Shown: positions 42,639-53,253, counted from the stretch's first letter. The stretch is DNA of 64,000 nucleotides from Salipaludibacillus aurantiacus (GCF_900111295.1 NZ_FOGT01000009.1:119640-183639), one strand, 5' to 3'. Notes: generated by a model not told the origin, from the sequence alone. Numbers and translations: made by a program.

Positions 42639-43001
42639 TTACTTAAGTTCGATAGAAGCGCCTGCTTCTTCAAGCTTGCCTTTGATTTCTTCAGCTTCGT
42701 CTTTGTCAACGCCTTCTTTAACTGGGGCCGGAGCACCATCAACAAGTGCTTTTGCGTCTTTAAGTCCAAGACCAGTGATTTCACGAACAACTTTGATAAC
42801 ACCGATTTTAGAAGATCCGGCACTCTCAAGAACTACGTCGAATTCAGTTTGCTCTTCTTCAGCTTCAGCGCCGCCTCCGCCAGCAACTGCCACTGGAGCC
42901 GCAGCCGTTACGCCGAATTCTTCCTCAATAGCTTTTACTAAATCATTTAGTTCTAAAACTGACATTTCTTTAATCGCATCGATCATTTCTTGCTTAGTCA
43001 T
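42639..43001 (-). CDS. rplL: 50S ribosomal protein L7/L12
   Basis: 120 residues. N-terminal dimerisation domain, alanine-rich hinge ([16 protein letters not shown]) and C-terminal factor-binding domain with [15 protein letters not shown]. Several copies form the ribosomal stalk. Sixty-one nt after rplJ. Confidence 0.98.
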   Translation of the reverse strand: MTKQEMIDAIKEMSVLELNDLVKAIEEEFGVTAAAPVAVAGGGGAEAEEEQTEFDVVLESAGSSKIGVIKVVREITGLGLKDAKALVDGAPAPVKEGVDKDEAEEIKGKLEEAGASIELK

Positions 43002-43062
43002 GATTAAATTCCTCCTGTTTAAAATATATTATGCCGTCAGGCACTGATTTGGCAAGGTTTGT

Positions 43063-43563
43063 TTACGCACCTTGCTCTTCTTTTTGTTCTGCAACTGCTT
43101 TTGTCGCCAATGCAAAGTTGCGGATTGGAGCTTGCATAACGTTGAGTAGCATAGAAAGCAACCCGTCGCGGGATGGAAGCTCCGCAAGAGCCTTGACTTC
43201 TTCTAAAGAAGCTACACGTCCTTCAATGATTCCAGCCTTAAGTTCTAACGCGTCGTGCTCTTTGGCAAAGTTGTTAAGAATCTTTGCAGGAGCCACCACA
43301 TCGTCATTACTGAATGCAATTGCTGTCGGCCCCTTTAGCTGTTCATCGATTTCTGTTAATTCAACAGCTTCAGTTGCACGGCGCACCATTGTGTTTTTGT
43401 AAACTTTGAAGTCTACGTTCGCTTCACGCAGCTGTTTACGAAGTTCAGTTACTTCAGCTACGTCCAAACCACGATAGTCAACTACAATTGTAGATTGACT
43501 TTCTTTAAGTTTAGTTGCGATTTCGTCAACAATCTGACTTTTCTTTTCAATCACTGTGCTCAT
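43063..43563 (-). CDS. rplJ: 50S ribosomal protein L10
   Basis: 166 residues from ATG at 43563 with GGAGGTG upstream (the longer frame runs back through the attenuator). Contains [20 protein letters not shown] and a C-terminal helix that binds L7/L12 dimers. Control is by the L10 leader upstream. Confidence 0.97.
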   Translation of the reverse strand: MSTVIEKKSQIVDEIATKLKESQSTIVVDYRGLDVAEVTELRKQLREANVDFKVYKNTMVRRATEAVELTEIDEQLKGPTAIAFSNDDVVAPAKILNNFAKEHDALELKAGIIEGRVASLEEVKALAELPSRDGLLSMLLNVMQAPIRNFALATKAVAEQKEEQGA

Positions 43564-43604
43564 TCTGACACCTCCTATTGAAGATTGTTCATACCGTTTG
43601 CGAG

Positions 43605-43745
43605 CCATAAAAAAGCCCCCATGCGCAGACATGGAGGCAGTATAATCTATTCCCTATATAACATAGGTATTCGACGCTACAAACCTCGGCAGGAAATTAA
43701 GCACATTTGCGTGCACCTGCTGTCTACGGCATGATCGATTAAATT
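43605..43745 (-). promoter_or_regulatory. L10 leader with attenuator
   Basis: The leader contains GACAGCAGGTGC and TTAATTTCCTGCCGAGG, the recognised segments of the L10 leader of low-G+C Firmicutes, and ends in a terminator hairpin (GCCTCCATGTCTGCGCATGG with GGGGGC and Ts, 43609-43638). Excess L10(L12)4 is known to bind such leaders and reduce rplJL expression. Confidence 0.85.
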
Positions 43746-43755
43746 CACAATCAAC

Positions 43756-43784
43756 AGTATAACTCCCTGAATCAGGGAAGTCAA
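43756..43784 (-). promoter_or_regulatory. SigA promoter of rplJ-rplL
   Basis: TTGACT (43784-43779), 17-nt spacer containing a CCCTGATTCAGGG palindrome, TATACT (43761-43756); directly after the rplA stop. Confidence 0.85.
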
Positions 43785-44483
43785 CTACAGTTTATATCCT
43801 GATACATTAATTTTTAAGCCAGGCCCCATTGTAGCAGCAAGGGAAACGTTACGAAGGTAAGTTCCTTTTGCAGCCGCTGGTTTAGCTTTCATTAAAGTAT
43901 CCATCATTGTTTTAAAGTTTTCAACGAGCTTGTCATTATCGAAAGACGTTTTCCCAAGTGGAACGTGGATATTTCCAGCTTTATCAACGCGGTATTCTAC
44001 TTTACCCGCTTTGATTTCATTCACGGCTTTTTCCACTTCGAAAGTAACAGTGCCAGTCTTAGGGTTAGGCATTAAACCTTTTGGCCCTAATACTCGTCCA
44101 AGCTTACCAACTTGAGCCATCATGTCAGGAGTAGCAACGACGACATCAAAGTCAAGCCATCCCTGGCTAACCTTATTAATCATGTCTTCTTCTCCTACGA
44201 AGTCAGCTCCGGCAGCTTCTGCTTCTTTCGCTTTATCTCCCTTTGCGAAAACAAGAACTCTTTGAGTTTTACCAGTTCCGTTTGGAAGAACGACTGCTCC
44301 ACGGATTTGCTGGTCTGCTTTCTTAGGGTCAACGCCAAGACGTGCAGCCAATTCAACTGTTTCGTCAAAATTAGCGACTGCTGTCTTCTTAACAAGTTCA
44401 ATTGCTTCTTCTACATTATACACTTTCTCACGATCAACGAGTTTCAGTGCATCTTCATACTTTTTACCTCTTTTAGTAGCCAA
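43785..44483 (-). CDS. rplA: 50S ribosomal protein L1
   Basis: 232 residues from TTG at 44483 (AAGGAGG upstream), same length as in B. subtilis. [12 protein letters not shown] is the conserved loop. Forms the mobile L1 stalk and in many bacteria represses the rplKA mRNA. Confidence 0.97.
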   Translation of the reverse strand: MATKRGKKYEDALKLVDREKVYNVEEAIELVKKTAVANFDETVELAARLGVDPKKADQQIRGAVVLPNGTGKTQRVLVFAKGDKAKEAEAAGADFVGEEDMINKVSQGWLDFDVVVATPDMMAQVGKLGRVLGPKGLMPNPKTGTVTFEVEKAVNEIKAGKVEYRVDKAGNIHVPLGKTSFDNDKLVENFKTMMDTLMKAKPAAAKGTYLRNVSLAATMGPGLKINVSGYKL

Positions 44484-44535
44484 TGTTGTTTCCTCCTTAA
44501 TTGTGGTTTTAGCGGTTAGACCTCCCACTAATAAA

Positions 44536-44582
44536 GGTTGCGATACCCGGCATCAGGCAGGACCCTCGCCCTTCTCGCAACC
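44536..44582 (-). other. Hairpin in the rplK-rplA gap
   Basis: GGTTGCGA / TCGCAACC, an 8-bp perfect stem closing a 31-nt loop. No T-run. May be an L1-binding or processing site; that is inference from position. Confidence 0.5.
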
Positions 44583-44605
44583 TCCATTTACCTGCACAGG
44601 TTTAA

Positions 44606-45031
44606 TTAGTCTTCAATAGTAATTCCCATGCTTCGGGCTGTACCTTCAACCATACGAATCGCTGCATCTACATCTGCTGCGTTCAGGTCAGGCATTTTTG
44701 TTTCCGCGATTTCTTTTACTTTATCACGCTTCAAAGTAGCGACCTTGTTGCGGTTAGGCTCACCAGAAGCCGTATCAATACCAGCTGCTTTCTTCAGAAG
44801 AACGGCAGCAGGTGGAGTTTTAGTGATAAATGTAAATGACCGGTCTTCAAATACCGTGATTTCTACAGGAATGATCAGACCCGCCTCTTCTTGCGTACGA
44901 GCGTTAAATTCCTTACAGAATCCCATAATATTAACACCTGCTTGACCAAGTGCTGGCCCAACTGGCGGCGCTGGATTCGCTTTACCAGCAGGAATTTGTA
45001 ATTTTACTACTTTAATGACCTTTTTAGCCAC
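44606..45031 (-). CDS. rplK: 50S ribosomal protein L11
   Basis: 141 residues from GTG 45031 with AAGGAGGTG upstream. Contains [20 protein letters not shown], the 23S rRNA GTPase-centre binding loop; needed for thiostrepton binding and RelA activation. Confidence 0.97.
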   Translation of the reverse strand: MAKKVIKVVKLQIPAGKANPAPPVGPALGQAGVNIMGFCKEFNARTQEEAGLIIPVEITVFEDRSFTFITKTPPAAVLLKKAAGIDTASGEPNRNKVATLKRDKVKEIAETKMPDLNAADVDAAIRMVEGTARSMGITIED

Positions 45032-45107
45032 GCGACACACCTCCTTAAGTCCGTGATGTGGTAAACCGAGCTTTCGCTCTCCCACTCAAACCCTGCTTCT
45101 TTGCAGG

Positions 45108-45134
45108 AAAAAACGTGAACAGAATGTCCACGTT
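45108..45134 (-). terminator. Small terminator or attenuator before rplK
   Basis: AACGTG-N11-CACGTT followed by TTTTCC, about 10 nt downstream of the predicted rplK transcription start. It can end nusG transcripts and also attenuate rplK. Confidence 0.6.
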
Positions 45135-45150
45135 GATTAACAACATTCAA

Positions 45151-45179
45151 ATTTTATCACTTCATAACTAAGATAGCAA
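45151..45179 (-). promoter_or_regulatory. SigA promoter of rplK-rplA
   Basis: TTGCTA (45179-45174), 17-nt spacer, TAAAAT (45156-45151), in the nusG-rplK gap. Confidence 0.75.
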
Positions 45180-45197
45180 GAATTTTTCTCAAGAGAA

Positions 45198-45731
45198 TTA
45201 AATTTTTTCTACCTGATTGAATTCTAACTCTACTGGAGTTTCCCGGCCGAACATATTAACGTGAACTTTTAATTTCTGCTTTTCAGCTGAAATATTTTCA
45301 ATCGTACCGATAAAGTTCGCAAATGGCCCTTCTTTCACCTTCACGGATTCCTTCAGTTCGAAGTCCACTTCAGGTGCAGGGGCTTCTACGCCCATCTGGC
45401 GTAATATAGCGTCTACTTCTTCAGGCAGAAGCGGTGTCGGTTTAGCTCCGCCGCCAGAAGAACCGATAAACCCGGTAACACCTGGGGTATTACGGACAAC
45501 ATACCAGGAATCATCTGTCATAACCATCTCTACAATGACATAGCCTGGAAAGACCTTCTTCGTTACTTGTTTTGATTTTCCATCTTTAATTTCTGTTTCT
45601 TCTTCTACCGGGACGATGACTCGAAAAATTTTATCGGTCATACCCATTGATTCCACACGTTTTTCCAAATTCGTTTTTACTTTATTCTCATATCCGGAAT
45701 ATGTGTGAACTACATACCAATTCTTCTCCAT
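45198..45731 (-). CDS. nusG: Transcription termination/antitermination factor NusG
   Basis: 177 residues. NGN domain ([19 protein letters not shown], then [11 protein letters not shown]) and C-terminal KOW domain ([17 protein letters not shown]). Modulates RNAP pausing and, in Bacillus, termination. Confidence 0.98.
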   Translation of the reverse strand: MEKNWYVVHTYSGYENKVKTNLEKRVESMGMTDKIFRVIVPVEEETEIKDGKSKQVTKKVFPGYVIVEMVMTDDSWYVVRNTPGVTGFIGSSGGGAKPTPLLPEEVDAILRQMGVEAPAPEVDFELKESVKVKEGPFANFIGTIENISAEKQKLKVHVNMFGRETPVELEFNQVEKI

Positions 45732-45796
45732 GATTGTTCAGGACTGTGACGTCCTTCCCTCCTCTAACGGATTCATATTTTCGTAAATGACCCCAA

Positions 45797-45997
45797 TTAA
45801 CCTGTGATCAAACGAATAAGCGATGAAATTCCGAAATCCGCAATTGCGAAGAAAATCGAAATGAAAATAACTGTCACTGAAACTACCACAGTATATTTCG
45901 TCAATTCTTTTCGGTTAGGCCATGACACCCGCTTCATTTCTGTGGATACGTCTTTTAAAAATTTCACCGGTTTTTTTGCTTTTGCTGTCTCTGCCAC
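45797..45997 (-). CDS. secE: Preprotein translocase subunit SecE
   Basis: 66 residues from GTG 45997 with a GGGGGGTG site 6 nt upstream. Amphipathic helix with VSWPNRKEL and one C-terminal membrane span. Clamps SecY. Confidence 0.95.
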   Translation of the reverse strand: MAETAKAKKPVKFLKDVSTEMKRVSWPNRKELTKYTVVVSVTVIFISIFFAIADFGISSLIRLITG

Positions 45998-46022
45998 TAA
46001 AAACACCCCCCAATGCACTCAG

Positions 46023-46172
46023 TTACTTCGTTTCAAGATGCGCTGTATGCTTTCCGCATGTCTTGCAGTATTTATTTATCTGAAGTCGCTCCGATTGGTT
46101 TTGAGCTGTTTTTGTCGTAGAATAATTTCGTGAATGACAATGCTGGCAGGCAAGAATCACTTTCTGTGACAT
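46023..46172 (-). CDS. rpmG: 50S ribosomal protein L33 (zinc type)
   Basis: 49 residues, found by translation: [20 protein letters not shown] and [16 protein letters not shown]. Two CxxC pairs (CQHC and CKTC) mark the Zn-binding form. 25 nt before secE. Confidence 0.95.
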   Translation of the reverse strand: MSQKVILACQHCHSRNYSTTKTAQNQSERLQINKYCKTCGKHTAHLETK

Positions 46173-46214
46173 AGCCAACTCTCCTCTTTAACATACACTC
46201 ATACATACTAGTAA

Positions 46215-46244
46215 AATTTATCACACGCCGGACTGCCGTGTCAA
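46215..46244 (-). promoter_or_regulatory. Promoter of rpmG-secE-nusG
   Basis: TTGACA (46244-46239), 18-nt spacer, TAAATT (46220-46215). Confidence 0.6.
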
Positions 46245-46297
46245 TCATGCCTTGTCACTATCATAGACTTTCCTTGGACGTTTTAACCTTAAATTTA

Positions 46298-46325
46298 AAA
46301 AAACAGGGCAAGCCCTGTTTTTAAA
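46298..46325 (-). terminator. Terminator after sigH
   Basis: AAAAACAGGGC / GCCCTGTTTTT with a short loop and Ts on both sides. Confidence 0.9.
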
Positions 46326-46333
46326 AGTAAGAA

Positions 46334-46987
46334 TTACAGTTTTACACCTTTTAATTCTACGTATCTTTCAAGCTTTCGTTTGACCCGCTGAAGAGCATTG
46401 TCTATTGATTTGACATGCCGGTTAAGATCAGCGGATATCTCCTGGTAGCTTCTTCCGTCCAAATAGTGCATGAGCACTTTCCGCTCCAGATCGCTTAAAA
46501 TCTCTCCCATTTTGTCTTCAATATCATCAAATTCTTCCTGGTTAATCAGCAATTCCTCAGGATCGCTTAACTTAGATCCGCAAATCACATCCAGAAGGGT
46601 ACGGTCCGACTCCTCATCATAAATAGGTTTATCCAGAGAAACATAAGAATTCAGCGGAATATGCTTTTGGCGTGTAGCTGTTTTAATTGCGGTGATAATT
46701 TGCCTCGTTATACATAATTCTGCAAATGCTTTGAATGAGGACAGCTTGTCCCCTTTAAAATCACGAATAGCTTTAAAGAGTCCGATCATACCTTCCTGAA
46801 CAATGTCTTCATGATCCGCTCCAATTAAAAAATACGAACGGGCTTTTGCCCGCACAAAGTTCTTGTACTTATTAATCAAGTACTCCAGCGCACCGCTGTC
46901 CCCTTCCCGTACATATTGCACGAGACTTTCATCGTCTAATTGCCGAAACTTATCCTGAAGCCCGGTCTCAATGAGGTTTAAAGCCAC
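46334..46987 (-). CDS. sigH: RNA polymerase sigma factor SigH (Spo0H)
   Basis: 217 residues from GTG at 46987 with GGAGGG upstream. Region 2 (KNFVRAKARSYFLIGADHED, IVQEGMIGLFKAI) and region 4 (RKVLMHYLDGRSYQEISADL) are close to B. subtilis SigH, the transition-state sigma that starts sporulation. Its presence points to a sporulating host. Confidence 0.96.
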   Translation of the reverse strand: MALNLIETGLQDKFRQLDDESLVQYVREGDSGALEYLINKYKNFVRAKARSYFLIGADHEDIVQEGMIGLFKAIRDFKGDKLSSFKAFAELCITRQIITAIKTATRQKHIPLNSYVSLDKPIYDEESDRTLLDVICGSKLSDPEELLINQEEFDDIEDKMGEILSDLERKVLMHYLDGRSYQEISADLNRHVKSIDNALQRVKRKLERYVELKGVKL

Positions 46988-47084
46988 CGCAATCCCTCCG
47001 CCCTGTCTTTTTCTCATAAGAAAAGCCAGTCAGTCTCAAATAAATGAAAGCGCATAAATTAAAGAATTGTCTAAATATAACATC

Positions 47085-47114
47085 AGTATACAGGAAGAAA
47101 TTAAAAAGCGTCAA
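47085..47114 (-). promoter_or_regulatory. SigA-type promoter upstream of sigH
   Basis: TTGACG (47114-47109), 18-nt spacer, TATACT (47090-47085), ~100 nt before the sigH start. Confidence 0.65.
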
Positions 47115-47118
47115 GACG

Positions 47119-47631
47119 TCATCTTTGTCCCCGGCGCCATTTTTCAAAAATTTCAGCCATCTCTTCTGTTATGGGGAGCTTCGTTTTTGCTGTCGCTTTT
47201 TTTGTCTTTTTTACTTCTTTCTCAATACCCCGTTCGATCTGTTTCATCTCTGTCCTAAGTTCACGGGCCGACTTTCTGTATGCTCCGCTCGCAAAAATAA
47301 CTCTCTGTTCAACAAAATCGGAGGTCGCCACATAGATCTGTGTGTCGACCCTCTTCCATTCCTTAACAAGTTTTTCGATCCGTTCATCCGCGGTCTCTTT
47401 TTCCCTTGTATAAATAATATTTAATGCGTAGTTATTATATTTTTTGCCAAGCCCCGGCACCATATGGGCATCAAATATAACAGTCACTTCAACCCCTGTA
47501 TAAGCCTGATATTCGGCCATTTTCTCTATAAGCTGGTCTCTGGCCGATTCAAGGTCCGATGTTTGGAGTGCTTTAAGTTCCGGCCAGTCTCCTATAATGT
47601 TATAGCCGTCTACCAGCAGCACCTTTCTCAT
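47119..47631 (-). CDS. rae1: Ribosome-dependent endoribonuclease Rae1 (YacP, NYN domain)
   Basis: 170 residues. NYN/PIN-like fold: LLVDGYNIIGDWP near residue 5, VTVIFDAHMVPG near 50 and YVATSDFVEQR near 105 give the acidic catalytic set. B. subtilis Rae1 cleaves mRNA in the ribosomal A-site. One base after rlmB, in the cysES-rlmB group. Confidence 0.9.
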   Translation of the reverse strand: MRKVLLVDGYNIIGDWPELKALQTSDLESARDQLIEKMAEYQAYTGVEVTVIFDAHMVPGLGKKYNNYALNIIYTREKETADERIEKLVKEWKRVDTQIYVATSDFVEQRVIFASGAYRKSARELRTEMKQIERGIEKEVKKTKKATAKTKLPITEEMAEIFEKWRRGQR

Positions 47632-47632
47632 C

Positions 47633-48388
47633 CTAGTTCATCTCCGGAGAAGGGCGCCGCCGGAGCACTTCATACATCAGAAGACTTGCTGCTACTGAGG
47701 CATTAAGTGAAGTGACTTTACCTGCTAATGGAATGTTAACAAGGAAATCACATTTTTCCTTTACAAGCCGGCTCATACCCTTACCTTCACTGCCAATAAC
47801 AAGGCAAAGAGGCATATTAACATCCACTTCACGATAATCTGACTCCCCCCGCGCGTCTGTTCCTATAAACCACAATCCCTGTTTTTTTAATTCCTCCATT
47901 GTTCTCGCGAGATTAGTCACCCGGGCAACAGGGACATGTTCTATAGCTCCCGCAGAAGACTTAGCTACTGTTGAAGTTAAACCGACTGACCGTCTTTTAG
48001 GGATTATAACCCCGTGGGCGCCAGCTGCATCTGCCGTCCTTAGTATTGATCCAAGGTTATGAGGATCTTCGAGCTCATCCAGCAGCAAAAAAAACGGTGA
48101 TTCGCCTTTTTTCGAGGCTCTGTCGAATAGTACCTGAATATCCTGATATTCATAAGCTGAAATTTGAGCTGCAACCCCCTGATGATTATCTGTGTCCACC
48201 ATCTGGTCCAGCTTTTTCTTAGGAACAAACTGCACTTGCACTTTTTTCTTTTTACTTAAGCTGATAACCTGGTTCATCTGCCCTTTCTGAGAACCTTCGG
48301 CTATCCAAATTTTATTTATCGTATGATCCCCTTTTAAAGCTTCCAGAACGGGATTTTTACCCGCAATCAAATCTTGTTTTCCTGACAT
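47633..48388 (-). CDS. rlmB: 23S rRNA 2'-O-methyltransferase RlmB/TrmH family
   Basis: 251 residues from ATG at 48388 with AAAGGAG upstream. SPOUT-class fold: LDELEDPHNLGSILRTADAA, IGSEGKGMSRLVKE and SLNASVAASLLMYE are motifs 1-3 of the family. Likely methylates a 23S guanosine ribose. Confidence 0.93.
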   Translation of the reverse strand: MSGKQDLIAGKNPVLEALKGDHTINKIWIAEGSQKGQMNQVISLSKKKKVQVQFVPKKKLDQMVDTDNHQGVAAQISAYEYQDIQVLFDRASKKGESPFFLLLDELEDPHNLGSILRTADAAGAHGVIIPKRRSVGLTSTVAKSSAGAIEHVPVARVTNLARTMEELKKQGLWFIGTDARGESDYREVDVNMPLCLVIGSEGKGMSRLVKEKCDFLVNIPLAGKVTSLNASVAASLLMYEVLRRRPSPEMN

Positions 48389-48392
48389 GTTA

Positions 48393-48803
48393 TCACTCCT
48401 TTCTTTCAATCATTTCAAAACTTTTTAAGACGAGCTCATCCATTCTTTTTTCGCGTCCTGTTAAATATAAATAACCGATGAGGGCTTCATAAGCTGTGCT
48501 CAAATTGTAAGTGGCGCGGTCCGTGTTTTTAGGAACAGTTCCTGATCGGGCATTCCTGCCCCGTTTGACAATCGCCAGTTCTTCTTCGGAAAATATTCCT
48601 TCATCTAATAAGGCCCTGAGAATATAAGCCTGCGATTTAGCAGAGACATACTGTGTCGCTTCTTTGTGGAGTTTATTAGGCCGGACTTGTCCGCTCGAAA
48701 TCAGGCGGTACCGGACATAAGTGTCCAGCACCCCATCTCCCATATATGCCAGCGCCAAAGGGTTTAACTGTTCCGGCTCGCGGATTTCTTTATTCAGTTT
48801 CAT
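48393..48803 (-). CDS. mrnC: Mini-ribonuclease III
   Basis: 136 residues: RNase III catalytic domain without the dsRNA-binding domain. LAYMGDGVLDTYVRYRL carries the catalytic acid. Matures 23S rRNA in Bacillus. Immediately after cysS with no gap. Confidence 0.93.
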   Translation of the reverse strand: MKLNKEIREPEQLNPLALAYMGDGVLDTYVRYRLISSGQVRPNKLHKEATQYVSAKSQAYILRALLDEGIFSEEELAIVKRGRNARSGTVPKNTDRATYNLSTAYEALIGYLYLTGREKRMDELVLKSFEMIERKE

Positions 48804-50204
48804 TTACTGCCCTCTTTTCCAGCGCGTTCCTTGAGGCGTATCTTCCAAAATAATATTCTGGTCTTTTAACTGGTCTCTGATTTCATCTGCTCTTGCAAAG
48901 TCCCTGTTCTTTCTTGCTTCTATTCTTTCTTCTATTAATTGTTCAACCTCTTCATCAAGCAGTTCCTCTTCCCCGAGGCGGATCCCTAATACAAACGCCA
49001 TATCATCGAATTCTGCAAGGAAAGCCTTCAAAACACCCTTGTTTGTTTGCTTCTCTTCAAGATATTTGTTTGCCGTTTTAACCAAGTCAAACATGGCAGC
49101 TACCGCATTAGCGCTGTTGAAGTCGTCGTCCATGGCTTCCGTAAATTGTTTACGATAGTTTTTAATCTCTTCTAGCCACCGGTCTGTACTTTCTCCCAGA
49201 TCAGCTGTCTCTTCCAGTCTGTGTGAGACATTCAGGTAAGTTGTTTTGATCCGCTCCAGGCTGCTTTTTGCACTGTTAAGCTGTTCGTCACTAAAGTTAA
49301 TTGGACTGCGGTAATGGGCGTTCACAATAAAGAAGCGGACGACTTCAGGATCGAACTGTCGAATAATGTCATGAACTAATATAAAGTTCCCGAGCGATTT
49401 CGACATTTTCTCGTTATCTATATTAATATAGCCGTTATGAATCCAGTAATTCGCCATTTTCTTTTCATTTAAAGCTTCGGACTGGGCGATCTCATTTTCA
49501 TGGTGGGGGAAGGCAAGGTCCTGTCCTCCGGCATGAATATCAATGGTCTCCCCTAAATATTTCTTTACCATAGCCGAGCATTCGATATGCCAGCCTGGCC
49601 GTCCTTTCCCCCATGGGCTGTCCCAGGATATTTCCCCGGGTTTTGCTGATTTCCATAATACGAAATCAAGAGGGTCTTCTTTCTTTTCGCCAACTTTAAT
49701 TCTTGCGCCTACTTGCAGGTCATCAATTGACTGATGAGAGAGCTGCCCGTAAGTATCAAATTTCCGCGTCCTGAAATACACATCGCCTTCAGATTCGTAA
49801 GCATACCCTTTTTCTGTCAGGCGTTCAATAAACTCAATAATCTCCGGCATCGTATCCGTTACCCGCGGATGCTCATCTGCGGGTTTGACACCCAGGGCTC
49901 CTGTGTCTTCATGATAGGCTTTGATAAATCGTTCAGCTATCGCCATAACGTCCTCGCCCATTTCTTCTGCAGCTTTTATTATTTTGTCATCCACATCTGT
50001 AAAGTTTGAAACATATTGTACATCGAATCCCCGGTATTCAAAATACCTGCGGATCATATCAAATACTACTGCCGGGCGGGCATTACCGATATGGATGTAG
50101 TTGTAAACCGTAGGCCCGCAAACATACATCTTAATTTTTCCTTCTTCCATAGGCTTAAACGTTTCTTTTTTTCTTGTTAACGTATTATACAGCTTGATCG
50201 CCAT
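48804..50204 (-). CDS. cysS: Cysteinyl-tRNA synthetase
   Basis: 466 residues, class I. HIGN motif ([12 protein letters not shown]), KMSKSLGNF loop and zinc ligands CxxxxxxN, with [11 protein letters not shown] in the centre. Attaches cysteine to tRNA. 33 nt after cysE, under the Cys T-box. Confidence 0.97.
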   Translation of the reverse strand: MAIKLYNTLTRKKETFKPMEEGKIKMYVCGPTVYNYIHIGNARPAVVFDMIRRYFEYRGFDVQYVSNFTDVDDKIIKAAEEMGEDVMAIAERFIKAYHEDTGALGVKPADEHPRVTDTMPEIIEFIERLTEKGYAYESEGDVYFRTRKFDTYGQLSHQSIDDLQVGARIKVGEKKEDPLDFVLWKSAKPGEISWDSPWGKGRPGWHIECSAMVKKYLGETIDIHAGGQDLAFPHHENEIAQSEALNEKKMANYWIHNGYINIDNEKMSKSLGNFILVHDIIRQFDPEVVRFFIVNAHYRSPINFSDEQLNSAKSSLERIKTTYLNVSHRLEETADLGESTDRWLEEIKNYRKQFTEAMDDDFNSANAVAAMFDLVKTANKYLEEKQTNKGVLKAFLAEFDDMAFVLGIRLGEEELLDEEVEQLIEERIEARKNRDFARADEIRDQLKDQNIILEDTPQGTRWKRGQ

Positions 50205-50237
50205 ACAAGTTTCCTCCTCAGTATATCGTTCAACAGG

Positions 50238-50891
50238 TCAGCTTCTTTGTGACTGCTCCCTTTTTAGTTCTTTTATTTCTTTCTTTACCCGCAATAACTC
50301 CTGTTCAAGAGCTCTGAATTTATCTGATACAGGATCTGGAAGATTGATGTGATCCAGATCGTTCTGTACTTTCACCCCATCCTGGACGACAATTCTGCCA
50401 GGTATACCGACGACAGTAGAGTTAGGCGGGACTTCTTTTAAAACGACAGAACCTGCTCCTATTCGGGAGTTTTTTCCGATTCTCATGGACCCGAGAACTT
50501 TTGCCCCGGTAGCCACAAGAACATTATCCTCCAGAGTCGGATGCCGTTTTCCTTTTTCTTTTCCTGTTCCGCCCAAGGTGACGCCTTGAAATATTGTTAC
50601 GTTATTTCCTATCTCACACGTCTCACCTATTACCACTCCCATTCCGTGATCAATAAAGAGCCTCTGGCCGATTCTCGCTCCGGGATGAATTTCGATTCCC
50701 GTAAAAAACCGGCTGACCTGGGACAGAAACCGGGCAATAAAATAAAGTTTCCTGTTCCACAACCAATGCGCCAGACGATGACACCAGACCGCATGCACCC
50801 CTGAATAATTTATAATGACTTCTAAACGGTTACGGGCAGCAGGGTCCTGGTCCAGGACCACATCAACATCATTTCTTAAGGTTTTAAACAA
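50238..50891 (-). CDS. cysE: Serine O-acetyltransferase
   Basis: 217 residues, start TTG 50891 (GGAGGGA upstream). Left-handed beta-helix hexapeptide repeats ([27 protein letters not shown]-like loop, [18 protein letters not shown]). Makes O-acetylserine for cysteine synthesis. Confidence 0.95.
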   Translation of the reverse strand: MFKTLRNDVDVVLDQDPAARNRLEVIINYSGVHAVWCHRLAHWLWNRKLYFIARFLSQVSRFFTGIEIHPGARIGQRLFIDHGMGVVIGETCEIGNNVTIFQGVTLGGTGKEKGKRHPTLEDNVLVATGAKVLGSMRIGKNSRIGAGSVVLKEVPPNSTVVGIPGRIVVQDGVKVQNDLDHINLPDPVSDKFRALEQELLRVKKEIKELKREQSQRS

Positions 50892-50980
50892 AGACAGTCC
50901 CTCCTTTCAAGTATGCTTTTATTCAGGCTCCGTTCCGGATATTTAAAACTCGGCTTACCTTTATATAGAGCCAAAAGTAT
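50892..50980 (-). other. Leader between T-box terminator and cysE
   Basis: Short leader with AAAGGAGGG before cysE; no other feature. Confidence 0.4.
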
Positions 50981-51233
50981 AAAAAACGTCTCTGTGCCCT
51001 TATGAGGACACAGAGACGCTTGATCGCGCGGTTCCACTCTGTTTGAGTACGTTTTGGTACTCCGCTTTGAAAGATAACGGTCTTTCCATTCCGCCATCCC
51101 TATTAAGAAACCGCAGTTCCTGTTCAGGAAATGGACTCAGAGGTGCATTTCAAAAGACATTATCTTAAGTCACTTTCAGCCGCGGTGACCCTCTCTTTAA
51201 AGAATGGTGTCTTCCTACTTCTCCTCGTCAGTG
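50981..51233 (-). promoter_or_regulatory. Cysteine T-box leader of cysE-cysS
   Basis: Full T-box: stem I with specifier TGC (Cys; 51147-51145), the T-box sequence AGAGTGGAACCGCG (51040-51027) that pairs with uncharged tRNA, and a strong terminator CGTCTCTGTG / CACAGAGACG with TTTTTT (51018-50981). Uncharged tRNA-Cys should allow readthrough into cysE-cysS, as in B. subtilis. Confidence 0.93.
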
Positions 51234-51251
51234 TTTTAGCTATTTATTATT

Positions 51252-52706
51252 TTACAGCAAACTGTCTAAGCGCTTTTTGACTACAGTGCGTCCTAAAAGA
51301 GAAATGGTTTGAAGAAGATCGGGACCATGGGTCTGTCCTGATACCGCTGCACGAATCGGCATAAACAGATTTTTTCCTTTATGGCCGGTTTCTTTCTGTA
51401 CAGCTTTTATCGCTTTTTTAATTTCCTCAGCTTTAAAATCTTCCACTTCTTCTAATTTACCTTTAAAGGCGCGGAGCACTTCAGGCACCTGTTCTCCGGC
51501 TAAAACCTCTTTAGCCTCTCCATTATAATCGATTTGTTCTTTAAAGAACAACTCTGTCAACTTAACAATTTCTGCCCCGAAGCTCATTTTTTCCTGGTGA
51601 AGAATGATTAAGTCATACGCCCATTTTTTCTGCTCGTCAGTCATCATCTCAGGAAGACGCCCGGCTTTTACCAAATGAGGAAGAGCAAGCCACACAACGC
51701 GGTCTTCATCCGCTTCCTTCATATACTGATTATTCATCCATGCAAGCTTTTGGGTATCAAAAACTGCCGGAGCTTTAATAACTCTGTCCAAGGTAAACTG
51801 TTCGATCAGTTCATCCTTTGTAAGGATTTCCTCTTCTCCGCCAGGAGACCAGCCTAATAAAGAAATAAAATTCACAATTGCTTCAGGCAAATAACCTAGA
51901 TCGCGGTACTGTTCAACAAACTGAATGATTGATTCATCTCTTTTACTCATTTTTTGCCTGTCTTCATTTAAGATGAGGGAAGCATGAGCAAATACCGGAG
52001 GCGTCCAGCCTAATGCTTCAAATAATAGTACTTGTCTTGGAGCATTTGACAGATGTTCTTCTCCACGGATGACGTGGGAAATTTCCATAAGGTGATCATC
52101 AATCACTACGGCGAAATTATAAGTTGGAATTCCGTCCTGGCGTACAATCACAAAATCGCCAATCCCGTCACTGTCGAATGTTACTTTGCCCCGTACCTTG
52201 TCATCTACTATAATTTCCTGTCCCTGCGGTACAAGAAAGCGGACAACAGGCTTTCGTCCTTCTTCTTCGTAAGCTTTCTTTTGCTCTTCAGTAAGATTCC
52301 GGTCGCGGCCGCTGTATTTCGGTGTTTCTCCACGCGCCCTTTGTTCTTCACGCTCAGCTTCCAGTTCTTCCTCCGTCATATAACAGTGGTAAGCTTTGCC
52401 TTCCTGAATCAGCTGTTCGACATATTTTTTATAAATATCAAGCCTTTCCATGCTCTGGTACGGTGCATGAGGGCCGCCGACATCTACACTTTCATCCCAC
52501 TCAATACCTAACCATTTTAGGCTTTCCATCAGTTTTTCGGTCGCTGCATCTACATTTCTCGCCTGGTCAGTATCTTCAATACGGACGATAAATTTCCCTT
52601 TTTGGTTTCGCGCATAAAGATAGTTAAAAAGAGCAGCGCGTGCTCCGCCAATATGTAAATGTCCCGTTGGACTCGGAGCAAACCTCACACGTACTTCTTG
52701 ACTCAT
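51252..52706 (-). CDS. gltX: Glutamyl-tRNA synthetase
   Basis: 484 residues, class [21 protein letters not shown] (HIGH motif) and KMSKRDES. In Bacilli it also charges tRNA-Gln with glutamate for later amidation. Upstream of the T-box; readthrough from it reaches cysE. Confidence 0.97.
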   Translation of the reverse strand: MSQEVRVRFAPSPTGHLHIGGARAALFNYLYARNQKGKFIVRIEDTDQARNVDAATEKLMESLKWLGIEWDESVDVGGPHAPYQSMERLDIYKKYVEQLIQEGKAYHCYMTEEELEAEREEQRARGETPKYSGRDRNLTEEQKKAYEEEGRKPVVRFLVPQGQEIIVDDKVRGKVTFDSDGIGDFVIVRQDGIPTYNFAVVIDDHLMEISHVIRGEEHLSNAPRQVLLFEALGWTPPVFAHASLILNEDRQKMSKRDESIIQFVEQYRDLGYLPEAIVNFISLLGWSPGGEEEILTKDELIEQFTLDRVIKAPAVFDTQKLAWMNNQYMKEADEDRVVWLALPHLVKAGRLPEMMTDEQKKWAYDLIILHQEKMSFGAEIVKLTELFFKEQIDYNGEAKEVLAGEQVPEVLRAFKGKLEEVEDFKAEEIKKAIKAVQKETGHKGKNLFMPIRAAVSGQTHGPDLLQTISLLGRTVVKKRLDSLL

Positions 52707-52737
52707 AGTATGACACCTTCCATTCTAATGTTCATTT

Positions 52738-52765
52738 ATTTTATTCTACCATCTTTACATTACAA
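52738..52765 (-). promoter_or_regulatory. Promoter of gltX
   Basis: TTGTAA (52765-52760), 16-nt spacer, TAAAAT (52743-52738). Confidence 0.55.
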
Positions 52766-52779
52766 GGTTCCATTAAGAA

Positions 52780-53253
52780 TTACACTTTTACCAGCAAAAC
52801 AACTGCCTGGGAAGCAATGCCTTCTTCACGTCCGGTGAATCCCAGTTTCTCTGTTGTTGTCGCTTTCACATTTACTTGAGAAACTTCCGCTTCCAGTAAT
52901 TCGGCAATTCTCTTTTGGATAGCAGGTATATGAGGAGCCATTTTTGGTTTTTGAGCCATAATCGTACAATCCGCATTACCTAATTTATAACCGTGCTGCT
53001 TGACGATCTCCCACACATGGCTAAGAAGCATGGCAGAGTCAGCGTCTTTAAATTCAGGATCAGTGTCAGGGAAATGCTTACCGATATCCCCTTCACCAAC
53101 AGCTCCTAAACATGCATCAGCAATCGTATGTAAAAGTACATCAGCATCTGAATGGCCTAACAGGCCTTTATCATGGGGAATGTCAATTCCTCCAAGGATA
53201 AGTGGTCGCCCCTCCACGAGCTGATGGACGTCAAACCCTTGTCCTATTCTCAT
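52780..53253 (-). CDS. ispF: 2-C-methyl-D-erythritol 2,4-cyclodiphosphate synthase
   Basis: 157 residues. [24 protein letters not shown] and the metal-binding DxH pattern are conserved. MEP-pathway step. Start overlaps ispD stop by 4 nt. Confidence 0.97.
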   Translation of the reverse strand: MRIGQGFDVHQLVEGRPLILGGIDIPHDKGLLGHSDADVLLHTIADACLGAVGEGDIGKHFPDTDPEFKDADSAMLLSHVWEIVKQHGYKLGNADCTIMAQKPKMAPHIPAIQKRIAELLEAEVSQVNVKATTTEKLGFTGREEGIASQAVVLLVKV

